Shown: one piece after another, positions 35,536 to 44,271 of the stretch
Position numbering within the stretch: position 1 is the first letter of the stretch
Layout: every line of letters starts with the position of its first letter
DNA from: Chthoniobacterales bacterium
Lineage (GTDB): Bacteria; Verrucomicrobiota; Verrucomicrobiia; Chthoniobacterales; UBA10450
Direction: 5' to 3'
Length of the DNA: 61,757 nt
Assembly: GCA_013815325.1 (NCBI GenBank)
Contig: JACDGM010000006.1
Coordinates: 1-61,757, forward strand
The notes under the pieces: generated by a model
Seen by the model: only the letters and a program-made list of their open reading frames with translations
The model's database searches: none
Told to the model about the DNA's origin: nothing
Program-made: the position numbers and the translations under genes

Positions 35536-36339
35536 GTCGTGCTGCCGGTTAAGGAGGCGCGTCCCGGCCGCGGCGACCTTTTGCAAGAGACGAAGGCGCG
35601 CGGCTGCGGAGCTGTCGTGCCAGGCGGGCTTGCGCGAGAGCGCGAGCACACCGGCCTTCTCCACGAGCAGCCCCCAGGCTGGTGGCGTTTCCGGTTCGCG
35701 CAGCAAATCGTTAGGCACGACGAGGAAGAAGAGGTTGGCGCAGGCGTAGCGGGCGAGCTTTTCGAATTTCCGCCCATCGCGCAGTTGACGCTGCAAAGCG
35801 GCCAGCTCGCGGTTGGCTCGCCGATAGCCGCGGTGCTCGATCGCGTCGAAGTCGTGTGCTTCCCACTCGGGGAAAAGTGTGTCGCCCGTGCGCAAGGTGG
35901 GATAATGAATGCGCAGGTGCTTTTCGAGAATCTGGCGGCGGCGATAAACCGTCTCGAGACGCGCGAGCGCCTCTGGGCTGCGGCAATCGTTCCGGCGCAG
36001 GTCGGAGGTAGATTGTTTGCACTCGAAGACGGCGGTGAGGCCGAGGTTGCCGTTTCGCTCTGGCCGATAGGCGGCGACGTCTGCGCGGTAACGACATTGC
36101 GGGAGGGCGACCTCGAGCGCGCAAATCGGGTAGCCATTTTCCTGCGCCCAGAGGAGGGCGAGGCGTTTGAGTTGCAAATGGGCCGCGGTCTCGCTCCGGT
36201 TTTGCGCTTTGTCATCCCGAGCGGCGCGAGGCTCCTCAGCGAGAACCCCTGGGATTGCTGGCAATGGGCGATCGGCGAGGGTCGTGAGGTCCCTCGCTCC
36301 GCTCGGGATGACAGAGGTTTTGCCTAACGACGCGTCCAC
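35431..36339 (-). CDS. PD-(D/E)XK-like protein with repeat-derived N terminus
   Basis: The 302-residue frame starts with about 45 residues that are the translation of a palindromic repeat (SVIPSGARDLTTLADRPLPA, then EEPRAARDDK). It then becomes a proper protein: TAAHLQLKRLALLWAQENGY, a PD-(D/E)XK-like core with RADVAAYRPE and AVFECKQSTSD (Asp, then Glu-x-Lys), and a helical part with ANLFFLVVPNDLL. This resembles MmcB/nuclease-like DNA-repair proteins; the assignment is tentative. The start is hard to place because the repeat has entered the 5' end and no better start follows it. Its ATG region overlaps the end of hemB by 16 bases, and its 3' end overlaps the nitrilase gene by 105 bases. Confidence 0.6.
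   Translation of the reverse strand: MDASLGKTSVIPSGARDLTTLADRPLPAIPGVLAEEPRAARDDKAQNRSETAAHLQLKRLALLWAQENGYPICALEVALPQCRYRADVAAYRPERNGNLGLTAVFECKQSTSDLRRNDCRSPEALARLETVYRRRQILEKHLRIHYPTLRTGDTLFPEWEAHDFDAIEHRGYRRANRELAALQRQLRDGRKFEKLARYACANLFFLVVPNDLLREPETPPAWGLLVEKAGVLALSRKPAWHDSSAAARLRLLQKVAAAGTRLLNRQHDLSPINPYPHASVEIASPMRKHSHALPHRPESLVR
36211..36312. repeat. Palindromic repeat with perfect 12-bp ends (GTCATCCCGAGC)
   Basis: The best member of the family: GTCATCCCGAGC at 36211-36222 and GCTCGGGATGAC at 36301-36312 are exact inverted repeats, 102 bases overall. Inner arms GGCGCGAGGCTCCTCAGCGAG and GGTCCCTCGCTCC are present. It lies inside the 5' part of the PD-(D/E)XK-like coding frame without breaking it. 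Confidence 0.85.
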
Positions 36340-37310
36340 TCGGCCAGCTCCCGCGCCCAGTAGGTGATGATGAGATCGGCGCCGGCGCGCTTCAACCCGG
36401 TCACGATTTCGAGCACGGCGGCACGCTCGTCCAGCCAGCCCTTTTCGACGGCGGCTTTGACCATCGCGTATTCGCCGCTGACGTGATAGACCGCCGTCGT
36501 TAGGCCAAAACGCTCCCGCACCCGCCAGAGAATATCGAGGTAAGGCAAGGCCGGCTTCACGAGCACGATGTCGGCGCCCTCCGCGACGTCGAGCGCCACT
36601 TCGCGAAGCGCTTCGTTGGCGTTGGCGGGATCCATTTGGTAGCCGCGGCGGTCGCCAAACTGCGGCGGGCTCTCCGCGGCTTCGCGGAACGGGCCGTAAA
36701 ACGCGGAGGCGAATTTTGCGGCGTAACTCATGATGCCGGTCTGGTCGAAGCCCGCGCGGTCGAGCGCTTCGCGAATCGCGCCGATGCGGCCGTCCATCAT
36801 GTCGCTTGGCGCCACAAGATCGGCGCCGGCCGCGGCGTGGGAGAGCGCGGTTTTCACGAGCAGCTCGACGCTCTCGTCGTTAAGCACGTGGAAATGATCG
36901 CCGTCGATCCGAGTCACGCCGCAGTGCCCGTGACTCATGTATTCGCAAAGGCAGACGTCCGTGATGACGAGCAGCTCGGGACACTCCGCTTTGATCGCGC
37001 GAACCGCTTGCTGAACCACACCGTCGCCGGCATAGGCGCCGGAGGCTTGTTCGTCTTTCTCGTTAGGGATTCCGAAAAGGAGGACAGCCTGGAGACCGGT
37101 ATCAGCGGCGCGCGCGGCTTCGGCAGCGACTTCGTTAGGCGCGAGTTGCTCGACTCCGGGCATGCTCCCGATGGCGCGGCGGCTCTGAATTTTCTCGCTG
37201 ACGAAGAGCGGAAGAATAAAATCGTTAGGCGTGAGGACGGTTTCGCGCACGAGGTCGCGCAGGGCCGCGCTGCGGCGCAGGCGGCGCGGCCGCTGGAGCA
37301 GTTTTCTCAC
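36324..37310 (-). CDS. hemB: Delta-aminolevulinic acid dehydratase (porphobilinogen synthase)
   Basis: HemB joins two molecules of 5-aminolevulinate to porphobilinogen for haem synthesis. The 328-residue product has the metal-binding CLCEYMSHGHCG, the Schiff-base lysines (SYAAKFASAFYGPFREA and VLVKPALPYLD) and HVSGEYAMVKAA, as in the family. The start is a GTG at 37310, at the base of a large stem-loop. It carries six or more copies of the 8-mer TCGTTAGG (36322, 36497, 37060, 37132, 37222), one of the highest densities in the window. Confidence 0.96.
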   Translation of the reverse strand: MRKLLQRPRRLRRSAALRDLVRETVLTPNDFILPLFVSEKIQSRRAIGSMPGVEQLAPNEVAAEAARAADTGLQAVLLFGIPNEKDEQASGAYAGDGVVQQAVRAIKAECPELLVITDVCLCEYMSHGHCGVTRIDGDHFHVLNDESVELLVKTALSHAAAGADLVAPSDMMDGRIGAIREALDRAGFDQTGIMSYAAKFASAFYGPFREAAESPPQFGDRRGYQMDPANANEALREVALDVAEGADIVLVKPALPYLDILWRVRERFGLTTAVYHVSGEYAMVKAAVEKGWLDERAAVLEIVTGLKRAGADLIITYWARELAEWTRR

Positions 37311-37389
37311 GCGGCGAGAGTACGTGGGTGGTTTCGAACTGGCAACTCTGCCGGGTGGCGCATGCGCTACCCGGAGTTGTCTCGCCGCG
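37310..37389. promoter_or_regulatory. Nested inverted repeat between hemB and coaX
   Basis: An outer stem pairs CGCGGCGAGA (37310-37319) with TCTCGCCGCG (37380-37389). An inner stem pairs CAACTC..CCGGGTGGCG (37343-37360) with CGCTACCCGG AGTTG (37365-37379), with few mismatches. The hemB GTG codon lies at the foot of the outer stem, and the coaX start is 25 bases to the right. It could act as a control structure or be a repeat of a further type. It is not a tRNA. Confidence 0.5.
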
Positions 37390-37413
37390 CGCCGCGGTGT
37401 TTGTTGCCGCTCG

Positions 37414-38166
37414 TTGAAGCGTGCCGCGGATTACCTGCTCGTCGACGTGAGCAATTCGTTCACGAAGCTCGCTTTCGCGTCGACCGACAGAATCGGGGCG
37501 GCAGAACGATTGCCAACGTCGGAACTGAACGCAGCATCGTTAGGCAAAATATTGGTGCGCCGCCGCGTCGGCCGGATCGTCGTCTGTTCGGTCGTTCCGC
37601 AAAAGAACGCGCTCGTCCGCCAGGTCGCCGGGCGCATTCCGGTGACGTTCGTTAGCGCCAAGAGCGAACTCGGGGTGGGCGTCGATTATCCGCAGCCGCG
37701 CACGATCGGCGCGGACCGGCTCGCGAACGCGGCGGCGGTGGCGGAAATCTACGGCTGCCCGGCGGTGGTGGTGGATTTTGGAACGGCGGTGACCTTCGAC
37801 GTCATCTCGGCCGAACGCCGTTATATCGGCGGCGTGATTGCCCCCGGGCTCGAAGCGATGACGAGCTATTTATATAAGAGGACGGCGCTGCTGCCGAAGT
37901 TGACGCTCTCCGAACCGCGCCGTGCGGTCGGTAAATCGACGCGCGCGGCGATGATGTCGGGCGCGGTCTTTGGTTACCGCGGCTTGGTAAAGGAAATACT
38001 GGCGAAGATTTCGCGAGAAACGTTCGGCAAGCAAAAGGTGAACGTCATCGCGACGGGCGGCTACGCCCGTTTGATCGCAGAGAAAATGCCAGAGATCGAC
38101 GCGGTCCATCCCCACTTGACGCTGGAGGGATTGCGTATCGTCGGTAATCTCGAATCCGTTAGGTAG
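37414..38166 (+). CDS. coaX: Type III pantothenate kinase
   Basis: CoaX phosphorylates pantothenate in the first step of coenzyme A synthesis. It has the ASKHA-fold pattern: LLVDVSNSFTKLAFAS near the start (phosphate 1), the IGADRLANAAAVAEI motif, VVVDFGTAVTFDVIS (the DFGTA motif) and GGVIAPGLEAMTSYLY. ATGGYARLIA is near the end. About 250 residues, usual for the family. The likely start is TTG at 37414, as no ATG or GTG fits. It is divergent from hemB. One TCGTTAGGC is at 37537-37545. Confidence 0.92.
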   Translation: MKRAADYLLVDVSNSFTKLAFASTDRIGAAERLPTSELNAASLGKILVRRRVGRIVVCSVVPQKNALVRQVAGRIPVTFVSAKSELGVGVDYPQPRTIGADRLANAAAVAEIYGCPAVVVDFGTAVTFDVISAERRYIGGVIAPGLEAMTSYLYKRTALLPKLTLSEPRRAVGKSTRAAMMSGAVFGYRGLVKEILAKISRETFGKQKVNVIATGGYARLIAEKMPEIDAVHPHLTLEGLRIVGNLESVR

Positions 38167-38228
38167 TGGCGTGATCACAAAAAAGGCGATCGGGATTGAT
38201 TTCGGGGGCGCCAGTGCGAAACCAGTAG

Positions 38229-38768
38229 TTAATGCCTAACGACGATCTCGTGGCTGAGCAAGCGCTCGCCCTCGAACTCGAAATAGCCGGCGAAATGTTC
38301 GCCCCGAACGAGCAGCGGCAGCCAGTGCCGGTCGTCCTCCCACATTTCGTGATACGGGATGCGGTCGAGCGGAGTCCAGAGCGGGAGGGCCTCTTCGGTT
38401 TCGTGGGGTTCGCCTGCGAATTGAAACGCCACGAAAACGGCGCAGTGCAAACTGTAGCTATTTTCTCGGAACTGAAAGTGCAATTCGCCGCGCTGCTCGG
38501 CGTCGAGCGGCCGGATGCCGAGTTCCTCGTATGTTTCGCGCAGCGCCGACTCGAGCGCGGTCTCTCCCGGATCGACCTTGCCGCCGGGGCCGTTGATCTT
38601 CCCCGCCCCGAAGCCGCGCTTCTTGCGGATGAGCAGAATCTCGGCGCCACGGAGGACGAAGCAAAGGTTGGCGCGTTGACGCGGCTGCCAATTGCTCCAA
38701 TCAAGCGTTCGGGCTAGAGGATTTTGGGCGTTCACCTGCGTGCAGCCGGCCGCGCCAAACGCCGACAT
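38229..38768 (-). CDS. Nudix hydrolase, MTH1-like (oxidised nucleotide sanitation)
   Basis: The 179-residue enzyme has a perfect Nudix box (G-x5-E-x7-REUxEExGU, from GGKVDPGETALESALRETYE). It has an N-terminal NLCFVLRGAEILLIRKKRGF with GAGKINGPGG. The C-terminal part (YHEMWEDDRHWLPLLVRGEH then FAGYFEFEGE) closely follows the human MTH1 (NUDT1) pattern. That group hydrolyses 8-oxo-dGTP and related oxidised purine nucleotides. The substrate here is inferred. The stop region contains a GCCTAACGA copy (38234-38242). Confidence 0.9.
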   Translation of the reverse strand: MSAFGAAGCTQVNAQNPLARTLDWSNWQPRQRANLCFVLRGAEILLIRKKRGFGAGKINGPGGKVDPGETALESALRETYEELGIRPLDAEQRGELHFQFRENSYSLHCAVFVAFQFAGEPHETEEALPLWTPLDRIPYHEMWEDDRHWLPLLVRGEHFAGYFEFEGERLLSHEIVVRH

Positions 38769-38833
38769 CGGGAGCTGGTCCGAAATTCCTTGCCAGTTGT
38801 CATTCCGGCCCGTGCAGGCTTCTTGTGACGATC

Positions 38834-40720
38834 ATGAAGTTCGGAAGATTTGCGGCCACCTATTTCCTGGCTGTGAGCTCGTTTGCGGCGAGCGGCGTCG
38901 CCCCTACCAAGCCGGAACTCGCCACCATGTATGATAAGGCGGCGGGGGAATTGGCCGCTAATCATATTGACAAAGCGCTGCAAGAACTGGATGCGATCGA
39001 CGCTCGCCAGCCGGGCCTGGCCGAGGTGCAAAATCTCCGCGGTGTGGTTGCGATGGAGCAGGGCGAATACAATCAAGCGGAGGCGGAGTTTCGCAAGGCG
39101 CTCGGAATCGATCCGAAATTATTGCACGCGGCTTTTAACCTGGCCGACATCCCGTTCCTGAAAAAAGATTGGGCGCAAGCGCGAGCTCGATTTGAAGCGC
39201 TGCTGAAAAGAGTGCCGGGTGAACTGCGGGAAACGATCGTCCCGCTGATCGAATACAAGATTCTGCTCACAGTTCTGTTCCAGAATAAGGAGGAGGAGAT
39301 CGGGGCGATCTTGAGCAAATTGAAAGGTTGGAACGGAAGCCCGGCGTTTGCTTACGCGGAAGCGGCGATTGCGCTCCATCGTCACAAGCAAAAAGAAGGC
39401 AGCGAGTGGATGGCGGCCGCGGAGAAGGATTTCTCCGCGCAAGAGAACAAGCTCTTTCTCGAATCATTCTACGAAGTCGGTTGGTTGCAGAGGCCGCCCG
39501 GCGAGCCGCGCTCAGTTGCTGATTTTAGCTCTCCGGCGGAAAGGACGGCGCCGGCGAGCGTGAATGCGCAGACAAATTTCGAGCAGGCGAAACGCGCTTT
39601 CGAGACGCGCGATTTCGATCACGCGTTGAAGTTCCTCGACCGCGCGGATGAGAGCGCGCCCGAGCCAGCGGCCTCAGACAATCTGCGCGCACAAATTTTG
39701 CTCGAGCAGAACAAGTTCGACGAAGCCGAGGCCGCTTTGCAAAAGGCAGCGCGGACTGATCCGGCCTCGTGGGAAGCGAGATACATCCTCGCCCAGATTT
39801 CGTTTCGGAAGAAGGATTACGCCGAGGCGCGGGCTCGACTGGAGGCGCTTCTCGCGGAGGCGCCCAGCGGCATCAAAAACCAAACGAGCCTCGCGGGTCA
39901 GAGACCCGCGCCCCAGGCCAGCGTGCAACTGATCAGGTATCAGATTTTCCTTACGCTTCTGCTCGAGGGCAATGAGAGCGCGGCGCAGCAGCGGATGGAG
40001 CAGTTCAAGTTTACGGACGAGACGCCGGCGCTCTATTACGCGCAAGCAGCCTGGAGCTTTCAGCACAAAAACTCAAAGCAGGCGAGTGAGTGGATCGCTT
40101 CCGCAGGCAAACTTTTTTCGCCGGCGCTCAACTCCGCATTTGCGAACTCGCTGGCTGACCTCGGTTGGTTAGGCGAGCAACGGGCAGGACCTGCCTCGAC
40201 GCAGGCTGCTCCATCGCCTCAGCCTGCCCCGGTTCTCGTTCCCAACCCGGCGAATTCTCCACCCGTTCCGGTCGTTGCGGAAGGCCAGATCACTGCGCCG
40301 CCAATGGTCACTCGCATTACACCTTCGAGCGATTCATCGCCGGCCGCCTCTGCTTCAGCAGAGAGGAAAACATCCAGCCCGGCCGGCCAACAGTCGTTAG
40401 GCGAAACGAAGAAGAAACGTCGTCGTCAGCGCGCGAAACCGACCGTCGCAATGTCGCCCGCTTCGCCGGCCGCAAGAGCCGGGACTCGACGCGCCGCGCC
40501 GGTTGATTCGGCGACGCCACGTAGAGCCGTGGCACTCTCGCCCGCCGGCCCCGCCGCGACTCCGCGGCCGCCTTTTCTCGACCGCCTCGCGCGGACGCTG
40601 CTTCGGCCATTTAAACGGCGGAACCAGAAGAGTGATAGAGGTGACCCTGGCCAGGTAGCCGGCTCCCAGCCAGCGAGCAATGGTACAACGCCGGTCCCCC
40701 GGCGCCCACCGCAGAATTAA
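38834..40720 (+). CDS. Exported TPR protein, paralogue 1
   Basis: The product (about 628 residues from ATG at 38834) has a signal peptide (MKFGRFAATYFLAVSSFAAS) and two similar TPR modules (about residues 27-200 and 245-430). Each has the pattern ELDAIDARQPGL or DRADESAPEP, then LRGVVAMEQGEYNQAEAEFR, PFLKKDWAQARARFEALL and FAYAEAAIALHRHKQKEGSE. A Pro/Ala/Ser-rich, Lys/Arg-rich tail follows. It is about 50 percent identical by eye to the N-terminal part of the next gene. A 13-residue insert (about TSLAGQRPAPQAS, at about 39883-39921) is absent from the paralogue and comes from a palindromic repeat. Function unknown. Confidence 0.8.
   Translation: MKFGRFAATYFLAVSSFAASGVAPTKPELATMYDKAAGELAANHIDKALQELDAIDARQPGLAEVQNLRGVVAMEQGEYNQAEAEFRKALGIDPKLLHAAFNLADIPFLKKDWAQARARFEALLKRVPGELRETIVPLIEYKILLTVLFQNKEEEIGAILSKLKGWNGSPAFAYAEAAIALHRHKQKEGSEWMAAAEKDFSAQENKLFLESFYEVGWLQRPPGEPRSVADFSSPAERTAPASVNAQTNFEQAKRAFETRDFDHALKFLDRADESAPEPAASDNLRAQILLEQNKFDEAEAALQKAARTDPASWEARYILAQISFRKKDYAEARARLEALLAEAPSGIKNQTSLAGQRPAPQASVQLIRYQIFLTLLLEGNESAAQQRMEQFKFTDETPALYYAQAAWSFQHKNSKQASEWIASAGKLFSPALNSAFANSLADLGWLGEQRAGPASTQAAPSPQPAPVLVPNPANSPPVPVVAEGQITAPPMVTRITPSSDSSPAASASAERKTSSPAGQQSLGETKKKRRRQRAKPTVAMSPASPAARAGTRRAAPVDSATPRRAVALSPAGPAATPRPPFLDRLARTLLRPFKRRNQKSDRGDPGQVAGSQPASNGTTPVPRRPPQN
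39893..39909. repeat. Palindrome GCGGGTCAGAGACCCGC inside a coding region
   Basis: The 17-base palindrome is identical to the inner arm of the element at 22743-22817. It lies, in frame, in the TPR gene and encodes the AGQRPA part of a 13-residue insertion. The adjacent paralogue has no such insertion at the matching place (KNQ then AAQLIKYKIF). Confidence 0.8.
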
Positions 40721-40758
40721 CACTTGTGGTCGACAATGGCTTCGCGTTTGATGCCGCT

Positions 40759-43700
40759 ATGATGAAGATAGCTCGCGCCGCGGTCATCTTTCTGCTGGTT
40801 CTAAGCTCTTTCGCGGCCGCCGCCGCAGGCCCGACGAAGACCGAGTTGGAGACGATGTATGACAAGGCGTTTCGCGAGTTCGACGCCAGTCATTACGACG
40901 CCGCCCTCACAGCTCTCGACGCGATCGATGCACGTCAGCCTGACCTCGCGGAGTCCCAAAATCTACGTGGCGTCGTCTTGATGCGGAAGGGCGAATACAA
41001 CAAAGCGGAAGCGGCGCTGCGCAAAGCGCTCAAGATCGAGCCGAACTTCTGGAACGCCAGCTTCAATCTCTCGGAAGTCCCCTTCCTGAAGAAGGATTGG
41101 GCCGAAGCGCGAAATCGTTTCGAAGCGCTCGTGGCCGGCAAGAGCGATGAGATGAAAGGCGAGACCCGCCTCCTCATTCAATACAAAATCCTCCTCACCT
41201 TCGTGCTCCAGGGGAAGGAGAACACGGTCGATTGGATGGTGAACAAATTCGAAGCGGAGAAGGAGAGCCCAGCTCTCTATTATTCCAACGCCGCCATCGC
41301 CCTCCACCGCAATAACCAGAAGGAGGCGAAGGAATGGATGGATGCAGCGGAGAAGCATTATCCGGCGTCGTTGAACAAACTTTTCGCGGAATCGTTTTAC
41401 GAAGTCGGCTGGCTGACCAAACCGGCGGGCGACAGCCGCGCCGCGATCGAGGTCAATTCCAACTCGGACCGGGACGCACGGATGAAAGCGGATGCGCAGG
41501 CGAATTTTGAACGGGCCGAACGCTCCTTCCAGCAGCGCGATTTTCCAGCGGCGCGGAAGTTCCTCGATCTGGCCGATGCAGGCGCGCCCAATCAGGCCGC
41601 TTCCCTCAATCTTCGTGGCGAAATTTTCATGGAGGAGAAGAAGTTCGACGAAGCCGAGCAGGTCTTCACCCAGGCCGTCGCGGCGGACCCAAAATTCCGC
41701 GAAGCCCAATACAATCTGGCGCAGATTCCATTCGAGAAAAAAGATTATGGCAAGTCGCGTGAGCGGCTTGAGGCGCTCTTCGGCGCAACTCCTGGCGGCG
41801 AAAAAAACCAGGCCGCGCAGCTGATCAAATACAAGATTTTCATGACTCTTCTGCTCGAGGGAAACGACACCCAGGCGCAAAAGATGATGGATCAATTCAA
41901 ATTCACCGGCGATACGCCGGCGCTCTATTACGCGCAGGCGGCCTGGGGTTTTAAACACGATAATCCCGACCAGGGAAACGACTGGATCAAATCCGCGCGC
42001 AAGATTTACTCGCCGGCGTTGAACATCATTTTCGCCGATACGTTCTACGACCTTGGCTGGCTAAAACGCGCGCCCGACACCGCTCCGCCCACCGCCGCGC
42101 TCGCGCAGGCGGACGCGGGTCAGGAGGCAGGTCCTACTCCCACGATGCGTTTCGGCGAAGCGGAATCGGTCCTCCCGCCCTCGGCGACTGGAGACGAGGA
42201 GGCTAATGTTGCGCTGGCGACTTTGGACGCCAGCTTGAACGCTTCGCCCGTCGCGGTCACGCCCGCGCCGCTAGCTTCAGCCACGCCTGCCGTGGCTGTG
42301 TCGTCGCCGGTTGCTGTTCCGGCCGCAAGTGCAACCCCGGCGGTTGTCGCCCAGGCTTCACCTTTGGCGACGGCAAACCCTTTGCCGGCACAAGCCGTCG
42401 CGAAGAAGGGTAACGTGCCCGCTCCGAAAGCTTCGGCTCCTGCAATTGTCGCGGCCAGTTCGGCGATCACTCCGGCGCCAACCGCGCTGGCTCCGGCGCG
42501 AATTCCCGAACGGTCCCAACCACGTTTCGCGGAAATGATGGGCCGCGCGACCGATCCGCAAACGCTTCTTTTTGGCGGCTTGCTCCTGGGCGGTCTGGTA
42601 ATCCTTGGCTGGGTCATCGTGCAGCAAATGCGGCGTCAATTGCCGGGTGCTTCGCTCGATGGAGCCGCCGTGCCGCTGACTGAGTCGCCTTCCGACGGAA
42701 GTGACCCAAGCGTTGGCGACGAGCGGCGCATTTCCGCTGAGCATCTGGAAGTTGGGCCGCCGAAGCTCTCGTTTCGGTTAGAGGGGTGCGAGTCGGCCGC
42801 GCGCCCGGCGATGCAGCCGGCCAGTGCCCTCGAAGGAGGCAACATAGCTTCCGACTTCAAACAGCAAGCGGCAATCTTGCCTAACGAACCCCCAGCGTCC
42901 GTTTCTGAAGTCACGCCGCCCGTAGCCTCCCCGGATTCACCCGCCGAAAAAAATCCACAGACTCGAGAACCTCCGGCTTTGCCTAACGAATCAAAGACTC
43001 CGCTGGCGCCGCTCAAGGCTTCATTGCGCGACGAGAAGGAGGTTTCACTCGCGGCTGCGCCGCAACCGTTTCTCCCCTCCGCTCCGCCTGGAAACATCGC
43101 CGAACCGAAAGCGGCGGTTACTGAACCAAAAGAACTTGCGGCTGGGGTCGAACATACCACTGCCGCCGGGCCGCCCGGGCACCGCGAGGAACCGGTCGGC
43201 CAGGGACAGCCGATTTCGCGACTTACTCCCATCGCTCCCACTCCGCCAATCGCCTTCGAATTGACCGCGCTGAAAACGGAACCCGAGGCCAAACCCGATC
43301 AAGCTCCCGTTCGCCTTGAGCGCGAGCCTGTCGCGATCAGGGCGATCGCCGGGGCGCAGGCAGCGCCGCAGGCTTCCGTTGAAACTTCTTCTTTCAATTC
43401 TAAGATCACCAACAAACCAACCAAACCACCGTCAACTACTCTCGTTATCATGCCTGAATCGTCCATCACTCCTATCTCCCCCGACGTGCGAACTTCCAAG
43501 CCGACCGTGGCGGTCCAACAGCCTGCTGGCAGTATGCCCACTGCGGTGCAACTGACCTTCTCACTCGAGATCGTCTCCATGCAGCTCACCCCTGCTTTCG
43601 GGATGCATGGTCTGCAGCTGAAGCCGACCTCGAAAGTCGTGAGTATGCGGCTCGCGCCTTCCCAGCAGCCGCAGCCGCCGATGAATCTGCAGGTCACTTT

Positions 43701-44127
43701 CGAGCTGGCCAATATTCAACTCTCTGATGGGGCGATCGGCACCATTCGCCTCGCCCCCACAGCTCAGGAAAAGCCGGCCGTTCTTTCCTCGCCCTCTTTT
43801 GCCGTCTCGGGATTGGAGCTGATCGCCAGCGCCGGAAGTGCACCGCTTCAATTGACTCCGTCTCATCAGGAACAAGCCTCGGTTCATCTCACTGCTGAAT
43901 TCCAGATCACCGCTGTCGAATTTTCTCCACTTTTTGAGATCACGGCGATTGTCTTGAACTCGACTTCAAAGAAAGTCTCCATGCAGCTGCCAGTTTCGGG
44001 GCCGAGCTCGATCGATTCGGCGCCGGTTTTCGAGATTGAGAATGTCCAATTGGGCGGCAACAGCGAGCTGGGAATAATTCAGGTAGCCCCGATGGGCGCT
44101 TCCGCTCGCCTAACGACACCTCGCTAG
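40759..44127 (+). CDS. Large TPR protein with C-terminal membrane span and beta-repeat region, paralogue 2
   Basis: The product (about 1122 residues from ATG at 40759) begins with a signal-like segment and two TPR modules like those of the preceding gene (ELDAIDARQPDL pattern, then PFLKKDWAEARNRFEALVAG and ALYYSNAAIALHRNNQKEAK). A Pro/Ala-rich stretch follows, then a membrane span (LLFGGLLLGGLVILGWVIVQ, near residue 610) and a long Pro/Glu-rich linker. The last 200 residues carry repeated beta-strand units such as VQLTFSLEIVSMQLTPAF and FELANIQLSDGAIGTIRLAP. This domain order is unusual. It is likely anchored in the inner membrane with TPRs in the periplasm. Function unknown. Three 9-mers are inside the 3' third. 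Confidence 0.8.
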   Translation: MMKIARAAVIFLLVLSSFAAAAAGPTKTELETMYDKAFREFDASHYDAALTALDAIDARQPDLAESQNLRGVVLMRKGEYNKAEAALRKALKIEPNFWNASFNLSEVPFLKKDWAEARNRFEALVAGKSDEMKGETRLLIQYKILLTFVLQGKENTVDWMVNKFEAEKESPALYYSNAAIALHRNNQKEAKEWMDAAEKHYPASLNKLFAESFYEVGWLTKPAGDSRAAIEVNSNSDRDARMKADAQANFERAERSFQQRDFPAARKFLDLADAGAPNQAASLNLRGEIFMEEKKFDEAEQVFTQAVAADPKFREAQYNLAQIPFEKKDYGKSRERLEALFGATPGGEKNQAAQLIKYKIFMTLLLEGNDTQAQKMMDQFKFTGDTPALYYAQAAWGFKHDNPDQGNDWIKSARKIYSPALNIIFADTFYDLGWLKRAPDTAPPTAALAQADAGQEAGPTPTMRFGEAESVLPPSATGDEEANVALATLDASLNASPVAVTPAPLASATPAVAVSSPVAVPAASATPAVVAQASPLATANPLPAQAVAKKGNVPAPKASAPAIVAASSAITPAPTALAPARIPERSQPRFAEMMGRATDPQTLLFGGLLLGGLVILGWVIVQQMRRQLPGASLDGAAVPLTESPSDGSDPSVGDERRISAEHLEVGPPKLSFRLEGCESAARPAMQPASALEGGNIASDFKQQAAILPNEPPASVSEVTPPVASPDSPAEKNPQTREPPALPNESKTPLAPLKASLRDEKEVSLAAAPQPFLPSAPPGNIAEPKAAVTEPKELAAGVEHTTAAGPPGHREEPVGQGQPISRLTPIAPTPPIAFELTALKTEPEAKPDQAPVRLEREPVAIRAIAGAQAAPQASVETSSFNSKITNKPTKPPSTTLVIMPESSITPISPDVRTSKPTVAVQQPAGSMPTAVQLTFSLEIVSMQLTPAFGMHGLQLKPTSKVVSMRLAPSQQPQPPMNLQVTFELANIQLSDGAIGTIRLAPTAQEKPAVLSSPSFAVSGLELIASAGSAPLQLTPSHQEQASVHLTAEFQITAVEFSPLFEITAIVLNSTSKKVSMQLPVSGPSSIDSAPVFEIENVQLGGNSELGIIQVAPMGASARLTTPR

Positions 44128-44271
44128 GGTAGGGGATTGGAGCGCGCCGCCGGTATTACTGCACGAGGTCCTTCCTTCCCAAGCGAGTCGCGGGGTTCCG
44201 TGGCGAATACGAAGGTAACGCCGCTGGTTTCATCGGCCCGCTAGGCAACGCTTGAATTGCGCCGCCGCGGG

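Noticed and set aside
37320-37380. tRNA-like sequence on the minus strand near hemB (TTCGAA loop and GGTAGCGCATGC)
   Set aside because: Too short, no cloverleaf and no acceptor stem; the pairing is that of a simple nested hairpin.
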